From positions 3,292,776-3,356,775 of the forward strand of contig NZ_RKRA01000001.1 of assembly GCF_003814705.1 (NCBI RefSeq): a stretch of DNA of 64,000 nucleotides, given 5' to 3'. Of the stretch, positions 17,936 through 27,479 are shown piece after piece (within the stretch, counting starts at the first letter, position 1; the number at the start of each line of letters is the position of its first letter). The notes beneath the pieces are model-generated. The model had not been told where the DNA came from. It did no database searches and saw only the letters and a list, made by a program, of their open reading frames with translations. The stretch comes from Georgenia muralis. GTDB taxonomy: Bacteria; Actinomycetota; Actinomycetes; Actinomycetales; Actinomycetaceae. A program made the translations under genes and the position numbers.

Positions 17936-20628
17936 GCGCCGACCAGCGTCGTCACCTCGGCGCGGACCGCGTCGAGGGCGCTGCCGAGCGCTGCGACGTC
18001 GGTCCCGCCGCCCTGGGCGACGTCGTCCTTGCCGCCGCCGCCCCCGCCGAGGGTGGTGGCCGCCACGCGGACGAGCGCACCGGCCCGCACGCCGGCCTGC
18101 CGGGCGGCGGCGTTGGTGGCGACGACGACGACCGGCCGGTCCTTCGCGACGCCACCGACGGCGACGACGGCGGGCGCGGACTCACCGAGGCGCTGGCGCA
18201 CGTCCAGGGCCAGGGTGCGCAGGTCGTCGGCGGAGGCGACCTCGCCGGCGTCGTGGGTGACGACCAGCGCGGTCCCGACCCGGTGGGCGGAGCCGGCGAC
18301 CTGGGCCGCACCCCCGAGGAGCCGGGCCTGGCGCAGCGCCGCGAGCTCCTTCTCGGCCGCCTTGAGCTTGGTCATGAGCGTGCTGACCCGCTCGGGCAGC
18401 TCCTCCGGGCGCCCGCCCAGGATCGTCGAGACCTGGCTGACGAGGGCGTGCTCCTTGGCCTGGTAGCCGTAGGCGCCGGCGCCGACGAGGGCGTCGACCC
18501 GGCGTACGCCCGAGCCGATGGAGGCCTCGCCGAGGAGGGTGACGAGCCCGAGGTTGCCGGTGGAGGGCACGTGGGTGCCCGCGCACAGCTCCTTCGACCA
18601 GTCGCCGCCGATGGAGACGACACGGACGCGGCGGCCGTACTTCTCGCCGAACAGGGCCATGGCCCCCGCGGCGCGGGCGTCGTCGATGTCCATGATCTCG
18701 TCGGTGACGTCGAGGTTCTCCGCGAGCTGGGCGTTGACGCGGCCCTCGATCTCGGACAGGACGTCGCCGGGCACGGCGGAGCCGTGCCGGAAGTCGAACC
18801 GCAGCCGTGACGGCGCGTTCTCGGAGCCGGCCTGGGTTGCCTGGTCGCCGAGGTGCTCGTGCAGGGCCTTGTGGACCATGTGCGTGGCCGTGTGGGCGCG
18901 GGCGATCGCCCGGCGCCGGTCGGTGTCGATGCTCGCCACGCCCGTCTCGTCCAGGGTGAGGGTGCCCTCGGTGAGGCGCCCGCGGTGCACGGACAGCCCG
19001 CGGACCGGGGCCTGGACGTCGGCGACGTCGACGATCGCCCCGCCCTGGAAGGAGATCGTGCCCTGGTCGGCCAGCTGCCCACCGGCCTCGGCGTAGAACG
19101 GGGTGCGGTCCAGGACGACCTCGACGTCGGCGGGAGCGGTCGCGGCCGGGGCCGCGACGCCGTCGACGAGCAGGCCGACGAGCCGCGCCTCGGCGACGGC
19201 GTCGGTGTAGCCGAGGAACTCCACCGCGCCGCCGAGGCGGCCGAGGACCTCGTTGTAGACCGCGGTGTCGACATGGCCGGACTTCTTGGCCAGGGCGTCG
19301 GCGCGGGCACGCTCACGCTGCTCCTGCATGAGGCTGCGGAAGCCCGCCTCGTCGACGCGCACGCCCTGCTCGGCCGCCATCTCGAGGGTGAGGTCGATGG
19401 GGAAGCCGTAGGTGTCGTGGAGCGCGAACGCGTCGGCCCCGCTGAGGACCGACCCACCCGCGGTGCGGGCGCGGCTCACGGCGCTGTCGAGGATGGTCGT
19501 GCCGGAGGTGAGGGTGCGCCGGAAGGCCTCCTCCTCCTCGTAGGCGACCTGGGAGATGCGGTCGAAGTCGGTGCCGATCTCGGGGTAGGAGTCCTTCATC
19601 GCGTCGCGCGACGCGGGCAGCAGGACGGGCAGCGAGGGCTCGTCCACGCCGAGCAGGCGCATCGAGCGCACCGCGCGGCGGATGACCCGGCGCAGCACGT
19701 ACCCTCGGCCGTCGTTGCCGGGGCGGACGCCGTCGCCGATGAGCATCATCGCCGAGCGCACGTGGTCGGCGACCACCCGCATGCGGATGTCGTCGGGGTC
19801 GGTGGAGTTGCGCCCCAGGCCGTAGGGGCGCCCGCTCATCTCCTGCGCGGCCGCGATGACCGGGTAGACCTCGTCGATCTCGTAGAAGTTCTCCTTCTCC
19901 TGCAGGAGGAACGCGAGCCGCTCGACGCCCAGGCCGGTGTCGATGGCCTTCTTGTCCAGCTCGCGCAGGAGCGGGTAGTCCTTGCCCCCACCCTCACCAC
20001 GGAGGTACTGGTCGAAGACGAGGTTCCAGATCTCGAGGAAGCGGTCGCCCTGCTTGTCCACCTCCGGCCCGCCGTCGGGGCCGTAGGCCGGGCCGCGGTC
20101 GTAGTGGATCTCGGAGGTGGGACCGGCGGGGCCGGGCTGGCCCGTGTCCCAGAAGTTCTCCGCGCGCGGCTGGGTCTGGATCCGCTCGGCGGGCAGGCCG
20201 ATCTTGCGGGCCCAGATGTCACGCGCCTCCTCGTCCTGGTCCCAGATGGCCACCCACAGACGGTCGCCGTCCAGGCCGTAGCCACCCTGGTCGCGCGAGG
20301 CGGTCAGCAGCTCCCAGGCGTAGGTGATCGCCCCCTCCTTGAAGTAGTCGCCGAAGGAGAAGTTGCCGCCCATCTGGAAGAAGGTGCCGTGCCGGGTGGT
20401 GCGGCCGACCTCCTCGATGTCGTTGGTGCGGATGCACTTCTGCACGCTCGCGACCCGCGGCCAGGGCGCCTCCTGGGTCCCGATGATGTACGGGATGAAG
20501 GGGACCATGCCGGCGATGGTGAAAAGGATCGACGGATCCGGGGAGACCAGGGGGACGCTCGGCACGACGGCGTGGTCGTGCTTGGCGAAGTAGTCCAGCC
20601 AGCGGGAGCGGATCTCGGCGGTACGCAT
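17932..20628 (-). CDS. alaS: alanine--tRNA ligase
   Basis: Charges tRNA-Ala. 898 residues, full length. N-terminal class II catalytic core (AEIRSRWLDYFAKHDHAVVPS, FTIAGMVPFIPY, RHGTFFQMGGNFSFGDYFKE), editing domain with the zinc-binding HTATHMVHKALHEHLG and CAGTH motifs, and C-terminal C-Ala/DHHA1 with GGGGGGKDDVAQGGGTD. ATG at 20626-20628 is preceded by GAGGAA. No frameshift. First gene of the alaS-ruvX-mltG-aroE chain. Confidence 0.97.
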   Translation of the reverse strand: MRTAEIRSRWLDYFAKHDHAVVPSVPLVSPDPSILFTIAGMVPFIPYIIGTQEAPWPRVASVQKCIRTNDIEEVGRTTRHGTFFQMGGNFSFGDYFKEGAITYAWELLTASRDQGGYGLDGDRLWVAIWDQDEEARDIWARKIGLPAERIQTQPRAENFWDTGQPGPAGPTSEIHYDRGPAYGPDGGPEVDKQGDRFLEIWNLVFDQYLRGEGGGKDYPLLRELDKKAIDTGLGVERLAFLLQEKENFYEIDEVYPVIAAAQEMSGRPYGLGRNSTDPDDIRMRVVADHVRSAMMLIGDGVRPGNDGRGYVLRRVIRRAVRSMRLLGVDEPSLPVLLPASRDAMKDSYPEIGTDFDRISQVAYEEEEAFRRTLTSGTTILDSAVSRARTAGGSVLSGADAFALHDTYGFPIDLTLEMAAEQGVRVDEAGFRSLMQEQRERARADALAKKSGHVDTAVYNEVLGRLGGAVEFLGYTDAVAEARLVGLLVDGVAAPAATAPADVEVVLDRTPFYAEAGGQLADQGTISFQGGAIVDVADVQAPVRGLSVHRGRLTEGTLTLDETGVASIDTDRRRAIARAHTATHMVHKALHEHLGDQATQAGSENAPSRLRFDFRHGSAVPGDVLSEIEGRVNAQLAENLDVTDEIMDIDDARAAGAMALFGEKYGRRVRVVSIGGDWSKELCAGTHVPSTGNLGLVTLLGEASIGSGVRRVDALVGAGAYGYQAKEHALVSQVSTILGGRPEELPERVSTLMTKLKAAEKELAALRQARLLGGAAQVAGSAHRVGTALVVTHDAGEVASADDLRTLALDVRQRLGESAPAVVAVGGVAKDRPVVVVATNAAARQAGVRAGALVRVAATTLGGGGGGKDDVAQGGGTDVAALGSALDAVRAEVTTLVGA

Positions 20629-20670
20629 GGTTCCTCGGGTTCGTGTCGGTGCTGGGGTGCGGCGGTGGTG

Positions 20671-20790
20671 CGCTCACGTGGTGGTGCGGGTCACGTGGTG
20701 CGGTGGTGTCGAGCGGTCACGTGGTGCTGTGGTGGTGCGGTCGCGTGGTGCTGTGGCCGCGTGGTGCTCTCGGGCGGTGACGTGCTGAGG
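20671..20790. repeat. imperfect tandem repeat rich in CACGTGGTG upstream of alaS
   Basis: About six degenerate units of 17-26 nt of the form (G)GGTCACGTGGTGCTGTGG fill most of the 187-nt gap between alaS and the two small membrane-protein genes. Three units carry the palindrome CACGTG. No gene or classical promoter is clear in it, so the alaS promoter may be inside or obscured by the repeat. Confidence 0.5.
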
Positions 20791-20815
20791 GACGGCGCCC
20801 GCTGCCCCTCACGGG

Positions 20816-21091
20816 CTACAACGCCGATGCCAGGTCGTCGTCTTCCGTGGCGGCCCAGGGCTGCGGTGTCGTGGGGGCGGCCCGGCGCCGGGCCACCTCG
20901 GCCCGGGCGGCGGCGACGGCGTCCTCGTCGGGCAGGAGCGCCGCGCGCAGCTCGGCCTCGCGCTCGTGGTAGGCGGCGGAGAGCTCACCCGGGAGGGCTC
21001 GCAGGCGCTGGAGCAGGGAGGGGGCCCGTGCTGCCAGGACGACGGCGGCGGAGCCGACGACGACGAGCCCGACGACCAGACGCACGCCCAT
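20816..21091 (-). CDS. small single-pass membrane protein, hypothetical
   Basis: 91 residues: an N-terminal membrane helix (about 4-22) followed by a charged helical region (YHEREAELRAALLPDEDAVAAARAEVARRR) and a short acidic tail. Not recognised. ATG overlaps the stop of the DUF948 gene (TGATG). A small gene of this kind lies between the DUF948 gene and alaS in many actinobacteria, so it may work with the DUF948 protein at the membrane. Function unknown. Confidence 0.65.
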   Translation of the reverse strand: MGVRLVVGLVVVGSAAVVLAARAPSLLQRLRALPGELSAAYHEREAELRAALLPDEDAVAAARAEVARRRAAPTTPQPWAATEDDDLASAL

Positions 21092-21441
21092 CAGCGGCCC
21101 TTCCCGGCCAGGACCCGGCGCACCGCGTAGGAGAAGGCGGAGACCTTGATGAGGGGCCCGCCCACCGTGGCGGCGACGAGGGTCGTCAGGGCCGAGACGT
21201 CCTCGGTGACCTGCGCGGCCGAGGTGGTGATGGTGTCGACCTTGGCGAGCTGACCGTTGGCCGCGCGGACGGTCTCCACGGCCTCGTCCAGCGCCGGCAG
21301 GGTGTGCTCGGTGAGCTGGTGGACGGTGCCGCGGGCCTCGTCCAGGACCCGGCCGAGCTTGAGCAGCGGCACGGCCAGGAACCCGACCAGGGCGACGAAC
21401 GCCAGCGCGGCGATCAGTCCGGCGATGTCACCGAGCGACAT
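21091..21441 (-). CDS. DUF948 domain-containing protein
   Basis: 116 residues with one N-terminal membrane helix (about 6-27) and a long amphipathic region typical of DUF948 (LDEARGTVHQLTEHTLPALDEAVETV seen in two pieces), then SAFSYAVRRVL at the end, a conserved family tail. The predicted coiled-coil after a membrane anchor suggests a structural envelope protein, but no function is established. Located between rpsD and alaS, as usual in actinobacteria. Confidence 0.8.
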   Translation of the reverse strand: MSLGDIAGLIAALAFVALVGFLAVPLLKLGRVLDEARGTVHQLTEHTLPALDEAVETVRAANGQLAKVDTITTSAAQVTEDVSALTTLVAATVGGPLIKVSAFSYAVRRVLAGKGR

Positions 21442-21510
21442 GTGTTCTCCTCGTACCGGTGGGCACCGGCGGGTTGGGCCGGTCTGCCGGGGAAGCCTAC
21501 CCGTAGGACG

Positions 21511-21553
21511 ACGACGCCCCGGGCACCGGCAAGCCGGCCGCCCGGGGCGTCGT
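21511..21553 (-). terminator. strong hairpin downstream of rpsD
   Basis: Arms ACGACGCCCCGGGC (21511-21524) and GCCCGGGGCGTCGT (21540-21553) are perfectly complementary; inside them CCGGC-AA-GCCGG pairs again, giving a stem of about 19 bp. It starts 11 bases past the rpsD stop and has no U-run, as is common for actinobacterial terminators. Confidence 0.8.
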
Positions 21554-21564
21554 GAGCGCTGACG

Positions 21565-22188
21565 TCAGCGCGAGTAGTACTCGACGACCAGCTGCTCGTT
21601 GCAGGTCACGGGGACCTCGGCGCGCTTGGGGCGGCGGACCAGCTCGGCGCGGAGCTTGGTGAGCTCGACGTCGAGGTAGGACGGCAGGTTGGGCAGCACG
21701 TCGCGGTGGGCGCCGGCGGCGGCGACCTGGAAGGGCACCATGGCCTGCGACTTGGGCTTGACCTGGATGACCTGGCCGGGCTTGACCCGGAAGGAGGGCC
21801 GGTCGACCAGCTTGCCGTCGACGAGGATGTGACGGTGCACCACGGCCTGGCGGGCCTGGGCGATGGTGCGGGCGAAGCCCGAGCGCAGGACGAGGGCGTC
21901 CAGGCGCATCTCGAGCAGCTCGACCAGCGACTCACCGGTCAGGGCCTGCTCGCGCTTGGCCTCCTCGAACACCCGCTGGATCTGGGCCTCGCGGATGCCG
22001 TACTGGGCGCGCAGACGCTGCTTCTCCTTCAGACGCACCGCGTAGTCGGACTCGGTGCGGCGACGGGCGCGGCCGTGCTCACCGGGGCCGTAGGGGCGCT
22101 TCTCGAAGTACTTGACCGCCTTGGGGGTCAGGGCGATGCCGAGGGCGCGCGAGAGGCGCACCTGACGGCGCGTGCGGGAAACTGCCAT
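21565..22188 (-). CDS. rpsD: 30S ribosomal protein S4
   Basis: Primary 16S rRNA-binding protein and translational accuracy factor. 207 residues starting MAVSRTRRQVRLSRALGIAL, with the S4 RNA-binding domain (LEMRLDALVLRSGFARTIAQ, HRHILVDGKLVDRPSFRV). The cysteine-free N-terminus (no CXXC zinc motif) indicates the zinc-independent form. It is transcribed alone, flanked by a strong terminator downstream. From memory, the stand-alone location next to alaS, away from the rpsM-rpsK operon, is normal in actinobacteria. Confidence 0.97.
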   Translation of the reverse strand: MAVSRTRRQVRLSRALGIALTPKAVKYFEKRPYGPGEHGRARRRTESDYAVRLKEKQRLRAQYGIREAQIQRVFEEAKREQALTGESLVELLEMRLDALVLRSGFARTIAQARQAVVHRHILVDGKLVDRPSFRVKPGQVIQVKPKSQAMVPFQVAAAGAHRDVLPNLPSYLDVELTKLRAELVRRPKRAEVPVTCNEQLVVEYYSR

Positions 22189-22312
22189 GTGTTTCGTCCT
22201 GTCGTGTCGGTGACGTCACCGCGGCGGACGGATGTCCGGGCGGTGCGGGGTCGACCTCGTGGCCATGACCCCAGGTGGCTGCCGACGGCGGGCGCGGAGC
22301 GGCCCGCACGGC

Positions 22313-22326
22313 AACCTCACGAGGTT
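22313..22326 (-). promoter_or_regulatory. small perfect palindrome and -10-like box between rarA and rpsD
   Basis: AACCTC-AC-GAGGTT lies five bases beyond the rarA stop; on the minus strand TAACCT overlaps it and could be the rpsD -10, leaving an rpsD leader of about 125 nt. Alternatively the palindrome is a short terminator for rarA. No -35 is clear. Confidence 0.35.
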
Positions 22327-22330
22327 AGCA

Positions 22331-23686
22331 CTACCGCTCGGTGAGGATCTGACGGATCCGGGTGAGCCGGGCTGTGATGTCGCGCTCGTGGCCGTGGCCG
22401 GTGGGCTCGTAGTACCGCGTGCCGTCCAGCTCGTCGGGGGCGTACTGCTGGCCGACGATCCCGTGCGGGTAGGAGTGGGCGTAGCGGTAGCCGTCCCCGT
22501 GGCCGTGCTGCTTGGCCCCGGCGTAGTGGGCGTCGCGCAGGTGGGCCGGGACCGGCCCGGCCTTGCCGGCGCGGACGTCGGCGATCGCGGCGTCGACGGC
22601 GGCGTAGGCGGCGTTGGACTTCGGTGCGGTGGCCACGTGCACCACCGCCTCGGCGAGGATGATCCGTGCCTCGGGCATCCCGATGAGGGCCACGGCCTGC
22701 GCGGCGGCGACGGCGGTCTGCAGCGCGGAGGGGTCGGCCATGCCGACGTCCTCGGCCGCCGCGATGACGATCCGCCGGGCGATGAACCTCGGGTCCTCCC
22801 CCGCGACGACCATGCGGGCGAGGTAGTGCAGGGCGGCGTCGACGTCCGAGCCGCGCATGGACTTGATGAAGGCGGAGATGACGTCGTAGTGCTGGTCGCC
22901 GGCCCGGTCGTACCGGACCGCCGCGACGTCGATGGCCCGTTCGACGGCCTCGAGGGTGATGGCGTCCTCGCCGGCGGCGTCGGCGGAGCCGGCGGCGGCC
23001 TCGAGGATGGTCAGCGCCTTGCGCGCGTCGGCCCCGGCGAGGCGCACCAGGTGGTCCTCGGCCGCCTCGTCAAGGGCGAGGGAGCCGCCGAGCCCGCGCT
23101 CGTCGTCGAGGGCGCGGCGCACGAGGGCTCGCACGTCCTCCTCCGCGAGCGGGCGCAGCGTGAGCAGGAGCGAGCGGGACAGCAGCGGCGAGATGACCGA
23201 GAAGCTGGGGTTCTCCGTCGTCGCGGCCACGAGCGTGACCCACCGGTTCTCCACGCTGGGCAGCAGCGCGTCCTGCTGGGACTTGGAGAAGCGGTGGACC
23301 TCGTCGATGAAGAGGACCGTCTCCTCCCCCGAGGTCACCAGACGTCGGCGGGCGTCCTCCACGACGGCGCGGACGTCCTTGACGCCGGCGGTGACGGCGG
23401 AGAGCTCGGTGAAGCGCCGGCCGGAGGCGTGCGCGACGAGGTAGGCCAGCGTCGTCTTCCCGGTGCCGGGCGGCCCCCACAGCACCACCGACGACGGCGC
23501 GATCCGGCGGCGCCCCTCGGGGACGGGCTCGACGAGGCGGCGCAGCGGCGAGCCCGGCTCGAGCAGGTGCTCCTGGCCGAGCACCTCCTCCAGGGAGGCC
23601 GGGCGCATGCGCACGGCCAGGGGCGCCCCGCTGCCGACGGCAGGGACGCCGGCGTCGTCGGCTCCGGCCGCCTCGAACAGGTCCAC
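22331..23686 (-). CDS. rarA: replication-associated recombination protein A (MgsA/RarA AAA+ ATPase)
   Basis: AAA+ clamp-loader-like ATPase acting at stalled forks. 451 residues: [20 protein letters not shown] at the N-terminus, Walker [11 protein letters not shown] near 75, Walker [15 protein letters not shown], sensor TTENPSFSV, and the C-terminal tetramerisation domain ([42 protein letters not shown], ending [19 protein letters not shown]). Start GTG 23684-23686 gives VDLFEAA, the family N-terminus; a -10 box lies seven bases upstream and no ribosome-binding site is present, so the transcript is likely leaderless. Divergent from the MMPL gene. Confidence 0.94.
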   Translation of the reverse strand: MDLFEAAGADDAGVPAVGSGAPLAVRMRPASLEEVLGQEHLLEPGSPLRRLVEPVPEGRRRIAPSSVVLWGPPGTGKTTLAYLVAHASGRRFTELSAVTAGVKDVRAVVEDARRRLVTSGEETVLFIDEVHRFSKSQQDALLPSVENRWVTLVAATTENPSFSVISPLLSRSLLLTLRPLAEEDVRALVRRALDDERGLGGSLALDEAAEDHLVRLAGADARKALTILEAAAGSADAAGEDAITLEAVERAIDVAAVRYDRAGDQHYDVISAFIKSMRGSDVDAALHYLARMVVAGEDPRFIARRIVIAAAEDVGMADPSALQTAVAAAQAVALIGMPEARIILAEAVVHVATAPKSNAAYAAVDAAIADVRAGKAGPVPAHLRDAHYAGAKQHGHGDGYRYAHSYPHGIVGQQYAPDELDGTRYYEPTGHGHERDITARLTRIRQILTER

Positions 23687-23693
23687 GCCCCGG

Positions 23694-23699
23694 AGCCTA
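23694..23699 (-). promoter_or_regulatory. -10 box of a leaderless rarA promoter
   Basis: TAGGCT on the minus strand, identical to the -10 of the SatD-like gene, ends seven bases before the rarA GTG. No good -35 match. Confidence 0.5.
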
Positions 23700-23753
23700 C
23701 GCAACGTCGCGCCCGTGGCCGGGAGGACCTCCCCGCGGTGGAAGACTGGGCGC

Positions 23754-26015
23754 GTGTTCGACCGCCTCGGCCGCCTCGTCACGCGGCACCCACGCTCCGT
23801 GGTCCTGCTGTGGACCCTCGTCTCGCTGGCCGCGCTGCTCGTGGCGTTCACGGGGCTGGGCGGCGACAGCCTCTTCGACCGGCTCCGCACGGGCGAGCCC
23901 ACCGTGCCGGGATCGGAGAGCCAGCGGGCCCGCGAGATCCTCGAGGGGGACCGCGAGAGCGGGGACCAGGTCACCCTCCTCGTCGAGGGGGCCGACCTCA
24001 CCGACACCGAGCGGACCGCCGCGATCGCCGAGGCCCTCGCCCCGGCACACGCCGATCTCACCGCCATCGACGGCGTCGACCAGGTCGTCGACGCCTTCCT
24101 CCTGCCCGAGGGGCTCGCCAACCCCGCCGCGGCCGGCCTCGTCTCGAGCGCGCAGGACGGCTTCCTCGTCGCCGTGACCCTGGACCCGGGCCTCGACGAC
24201 GACGAGGCCGCGCTCGCCCACGACGCCGTCGTCGAGCGCCTCGAGCAGGTGCCGGCAGACCTGGCCGGCGTCGCGCCCGACGCCCGCGGGACGACCAGCT
24301 CGAACGAGATCATCGCCGGGGAGATCGTCGAGCAGGTCGAGGAGGACCTCGTCACCGGCGAGGCGGTGGCCCTGCCGGTCTCCCTGCTCATCATGGTGGT
24401 GGTCTTCGGTGGGTTCCTCGCGGCGAGCCTGCCGCTCATGGGCGCCGTCGCCTCGATCTTCGCCGGGCTGGGCGTCCTGCTCGTCATGAGCTACGGGGTC
24501 GACATCGACTCGTTCGTCATCAACGTCGTCACGGTCCTGGGCCTGGGCCTGTCGATCGACTACGGCCTGCTCATCGTCTCCCGCTTCCGGGAGGAGGCGC
24601 ACCGGCTCGTCGGCGACGGCGCGGAACCGGTCGCGGTGCAGGCACGGCGGCGCCGGCACCGGCGCAACCCCCTCGTGGTGCAGGCGGTGCGCGCGACCGT
24701 GGCCACGGCCGGGCGCACGGTGCTCTTCTCCGCGGTCACGGTGGCCTTCGCGATCTCCGGGCTGCTGCTCCTGCGGCCCGACGTGCTGCGCTCGATCGGG
24801 GCCGCCGCCGTGGCCGTGGTGATCCTCGCCGTCTTCACCGCCGTGGTCTTCGTCCCTGCCGTCATCGTGCTGCTCGGGGAGCGGCTCCTGCGACCCTCCG
24901 CCCTGCGGCGGGTCCCCGGCCTGCGGGTGCTCGTGCGGGGACTGGGCGACGTGGCACCCGCGGAGGGCTTCTTCTCCCGGCTCGCCCGCGGCGTGCACCG
25001 CCACCCCTGGCTGGTGCTCATCGGCGTCGTCGCCCTCCTCGCGACGCTCGCCTCCCCCGTGCTGGGGCTGACGATGCGCAACTCCACCACCGAGCTGCTG
25101 CCCTCGGACTCCGACCAGCGCGACTACATCGCGGTCCTCGGTGAGGACTACCCCGCCGCGGCGGCGGCGGACGTCCTCGTCGTCGCCGACACCGAGGCCG
25201 CCGGCGCCGCGGGTCTCGCCGAGGACGTGGGCGGGCTGCCCGGCGTGACCGAGGTCCGCGGCCCGGTCCCGGTCGACGACCGCGCCGTGCTCGAGGTGTT
25301 CGTCGACGCCGAGGACGCCGGCGGGCCGGAGGCGACGACGGTGGTGCGGGACATCCGTGCGCTCGACCCCGGGTTCGAGACGTGGGTCGCCGGGCAGGCG
25401 GCCAACCAGGCCGACTTCAACGACGCCATCGTCGAGGGGCTGCCGCTGGCCGGTGGGATCATCGTCCTGGCGATCTTCGTCCTGCTCTTCCTCATGACCG
25501 GCTCGCTGCTCGTCCCGCTCAAGGCGCTGGTCATCAACCTCTTCTCCCTCGCCGCCTCCCTCGGGGTGACCGTGTGGGTCTTCCAGGAGGGCCACGGTGC
25601 CGACCTCCTGGGGTTCACGCCCGTGGCCGGCCTGGAGTCCTACGTCGTGGCCATCGCGGTGGCGTTCGGGTTCGGCCTGGCCATGGACTACGAGGTGTTC
25701 CTGCTCTCGCGCATCAAGGAGTTCTGGGACCTGGGCTACGACAACGACGCCGCGGTCGAGCACGGGCTGCAGCGCTCGGGCCGGATCATCACCTCGGCCG
25801 CCCTCGTGATCATCTCGGTGTTCGCGGGCTTCGCCGCGGGCGACCTCATCGTCATCAAGCAGGCCGGCGTCGCGCTGGCCCTGACGGTCCTCATCGACGC
25901 CACGCTCGTGCGGATGCTCCTCGTCCCCGCGACGATGACGCTGCTCGGTCGGTGGAACTGGTGGGCGCCCGCGCCGATGCGGGCCCTGTACGACCGGCTC
26001 AAGATCGTCCACTGA
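23754..26015 (+). CDS. MMPL/RND-family membrane transporter
   Basis: 753 residues with two repeats, each of one helix, a large extracytoplasmic domain and five further helices, as in MmpL proteins. The paired Asp-Tyr proton-relay motifs are present in both halves: [16 protein letters not shown] near residue 265 and [18 protein letters not shown] near 645. It likely exports lipids or small amphiphiles using the proton gradient; the substrate is unknown. The GTG start (23754) has only a weak AAGACT -10-like box and no ribosome-binding site, so its exact start is less certain. Convergent with yciO across a hairpin repeat. Not part of the core backbone order, so likely accessory. Confidence 0.9.
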   Translation: MFDRLGRLVTRHPRSVVLLWTLVSLAALLVAFTGLGGDSLFDRLRTGEPTVPGSESQRAREILEGDRESGDQVTLLVEGADLTDTERTAAIAEALAPAHADLTAIDGVDQVVDAFLLPEGLANPAAAGLVSSAQDGFLVAVTLDPGLDDDEAALAHDAVVERLEQVPADLAGVAPDARGTTSSNEIIAGEIVEQVEEDLVTGEAVALPVSLLIMVVVFGGFLAASLPLMGAVASIFAGLGVLLVMSYGVDIDSFVINVVTVLGLGLSIDYGLLIVSRFREEAHRLVGDGAEPVAVQARRRRHRRNPLVVQAVRATVATAGRTVLFSAVTVAFAISGLLLLRPDVLRSIGAAAVAVVILAVFTAVVFVPAVIVLLGERLLRPSALRRVPGLRVLVRGLGDVAPAEGFFSRLARGVHRHPWLVLIGVVALLATLASPVLGLTMRNSTTELLPSDSDQRDYIAVLGEDYPAAAAADVLVVADTEAAGAAGLAEDVGGLPGVTEVRGPVPVDDRAVLEVFVDAEDAGGPEATTVVRDIRALDPGFETWVAGQAANQADFNDAIVEGLPLAGGIIVLAIFVLLFLMTGSLLVPLKALVINLFSLAASLGVTVWVFQEGHGADLLGFTPVAGLESYVVAIAVAFGFGLAMDYEVFLLSRIKEFWDLGYDNDAAVEHGLQRSGRIITSAALVIISVFAGFAAGDLIVIKQAGVALALTVLIDATLVRMLLVPATMTLLGRWNWWAPAPMRALYDRLKIVH

Positions 26016-26019
26016 CCGA

Positions 26020-26082
26020 GAGGCGCGCCGACCGCCTCGCAAGCCGCGCCGACCGCCTCGCGAGGCGCGCCGACCGCCGTCA
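26020..26082. repeat. three 21-nt tandem hairpin units between convergent genes
   Basis: Units at 26020-26040, 26041-26061 and 26062-26082 read GAGGCGCGCCGACCGCCTCG(C), with few changes. GAGGCG pairs with CGCCTC across a 7-nt loop inside a unit, and arms can also pair between units. It lies exactly between the MMPL stop and the yciO stop and could act as a bidirectional terminator. Confidence 0.65.
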
Positions 26083-26697
26083 GAAGCGCGAGGGGTCGCC
26101 CGCGCCCTCCCGCAGCACCTCGGGTGTCCCGGACGTGAGGTCCACGACCGTGGTCGGCGCCGCGTCGTCGACGTCGGCGTCCACCACGGCGTCGAGCAGG
26201 TGCCCGAGGTGCTCGGCGACCTCCCAGCCGGAGGTCATCGGCAGCTCCTCGCCGGGCAGGATGAGCGTGCTCGAGACCAGCGGCTCCCCCAGGTCGGCGA
26301 GGATCGTCTGGGTGATCCGGTGGTCGGGGATGCGGGCGCCCACGGTGTGCTTCTTCGGGTGCAACATCCGCCGCGGCACCTCCTTGGTGCCCCTGAGGAT
26401 GAAGGTGTAGGGCCCGGGGGTCGCGGACTTGACGAGGCGGAAGGCGCGGTTGTCGACGATGACGAACTGCCCGAGCTGGGCGAAGTCACGGCACATGAGC
26501 GTGAAGTGGTGGGTGTCGCCGAGCTGGCGGATCGCGCGGATCCGGTCCAGTCCCGCCTTGTTGTCCAGGGTGCAGCCCAGGGCGTAGCCGGAGTCGGTCG
26601 GGTAGGCGATGACACCCCCGCCCCGCAGCGCGTCGACGACCTGCCCGACGAGCCGGGGCTGCGGGTCGACCGGGTGGATCTGCAGGGTGCGGGCCAT
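26080..26697 (-). CDS. yciO: YciO-family (Sua5/YrdC-like) protein
   Basis: 205 residues matching YciO along its whole length: QIHPVDPQPRLVGQVVDALR, GGVIAYPTDSGYALGC, FTLMCRDF, TPGPYTFILRGTKEVPRR, ARIPDHRITQ, and the C-terminal TTVVDLTSGTPEVLREGAGD. The Sua5/YrdC fold binds ATP and RNA; in YrdC it makes threonylcarbamoyl-AMP for tRNA t6A, but YciO itself is only weakly active in this and its role is unsettled. ATG 26695-26697 is chosen; an in-frame GTG at 26712 overlapping the GNAT stop (GTGA) would add five residues. Operon aspS-GNAT-yciO. Confidence 0.88.
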   Translation of the reverse strand: MARTLQIHPVDPQPRLVGQVVDALRGGGVIAYPTDSGYALGCTLDNKAGLDRIRAIRQLGDTHHFTLMCRDFAQLGQFVIVDNRAFRLVKSATPGPYTFILRGTKEVPRRMLHPKKHTVGARIPDHRITQTILADLGEPLVSSTLILPGEELPMTSGWEVAEHLGHLLDAVVDADVDDAAPTTVVDLTSGTPEVLREGAGDPSRF

Positions 26698-26708
26698 GAG
26701 GGAAGTGT

Positions 26709-27479
26709 TCACCACCGCGGCGCGGCGTGCAGGTTCTCCAGCTCCGCGGCGACGGTGTACCCGAGGGAGAGGTACAGGGCCCGCGCGGCGTCGTTGTCGG
26801 CCCAGGTGCCCAGGTGCACCAGGCCGCTGCCCACCAGGGCGCGCCGGGTGACCTCGCTGGTCATCGCCGAGGCGACCCCGCGCCGTCGCCAGGCGGGATC
26901 GACCGCCACGGCCGAGAGGTGGACGCCGCCCGGGAGCGCCAGGGCGGAGAGCACGCCGGCGAGGCCGCCGGCGCCGTCGTCGAAGCCCACCCAGGTCCTC
27001 CTGGCGTCGTCCGCGCGCGCCTCGCGCTCGGGGTAGGCGCGGTCGAGCACCTCCTGCGCCCGGGCGGCGGCCGCCGGTCCCGGACCCAGGTCGCGCACCC
27101 GTCCGGCGTCGGGGTGACGTGGCGGCGCGGCGCTGCACGTGAGCCAGTCCCAGGGGCGGCCGGGCCGCAGGCCGATCCGCTTCCGTGCGGCGGGGTCGAC
27201 GGCGTCCCACGTCCCGCGCGGGAGCAGCGCGCTGACGACGGCGGGAGCGCTCACCTCGGTCAGGAGCGCGGCGAGGTCGGCGGGCCGTCCCACGCCGACC
27301 AGGGCCGTGCCGCCCCCTCGCTCGACGTGCGCGACCGCCGGCGCGGGCGCGGCGGCGGCCGGGGACGTCGTGGCCCACACGTGGAGCAGGCGGAACCGCC
27401 CTGCGTTGGCGCGCCAGAACGGCCAGCGGTCCAGGACGTCCTGGCCGCCGGCCGTCAGCGGGTCCGTCCGTGCGCTCAC
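26709..27479 (-). CDS. GNAT-family N-acetyltransferase
   Basis: 256 residues. The C-terminal GNAT domain shows motif [20 protein letters not shown] (acetyl-CoA loop RRxGxA) near residue 195, followed by [23 protein letters not shown]. The N-terminal 120 residues resemble a degenerate first GNAT repeat ([17 protein letters not shown]) as in two-domain actinobacterial GNATs. Substrate cannot be told from sequence. GTG start overlaps the aspS stop (GTGA). Confidence 0.82.
   Translation of the reverse strand: MSARTDPLTAGGQDVLDRWPFWRANAGRFRLLHVWATTSPAAAAPAPAVAHVERGGGTALVGVGRPADLAALLTEVSAPAVVSALLPRGTWDAVDPAARKRIGLRPGRPWDWLTCSAAPPRHPDAGRVRDLGPGPAAAARAQEVLDRAYPEREARADDARRTWVGFDDGAGGLAGVLSALALPGGVHLSAVAVDPAWRRRGVASAMTSEVTRRALVGSGLVHLGTWADNDAARALYLSLGYTVAAELENLHAAPRW

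Noticed and set aside
23463-23753. Upstream extension of the MMPL transporter
   Set aside because: Lies opposite the rarA N-terminus and has no signal peptide or helix; GTG 23754 starts right at the first cytoplasmic-to-membrane segment.
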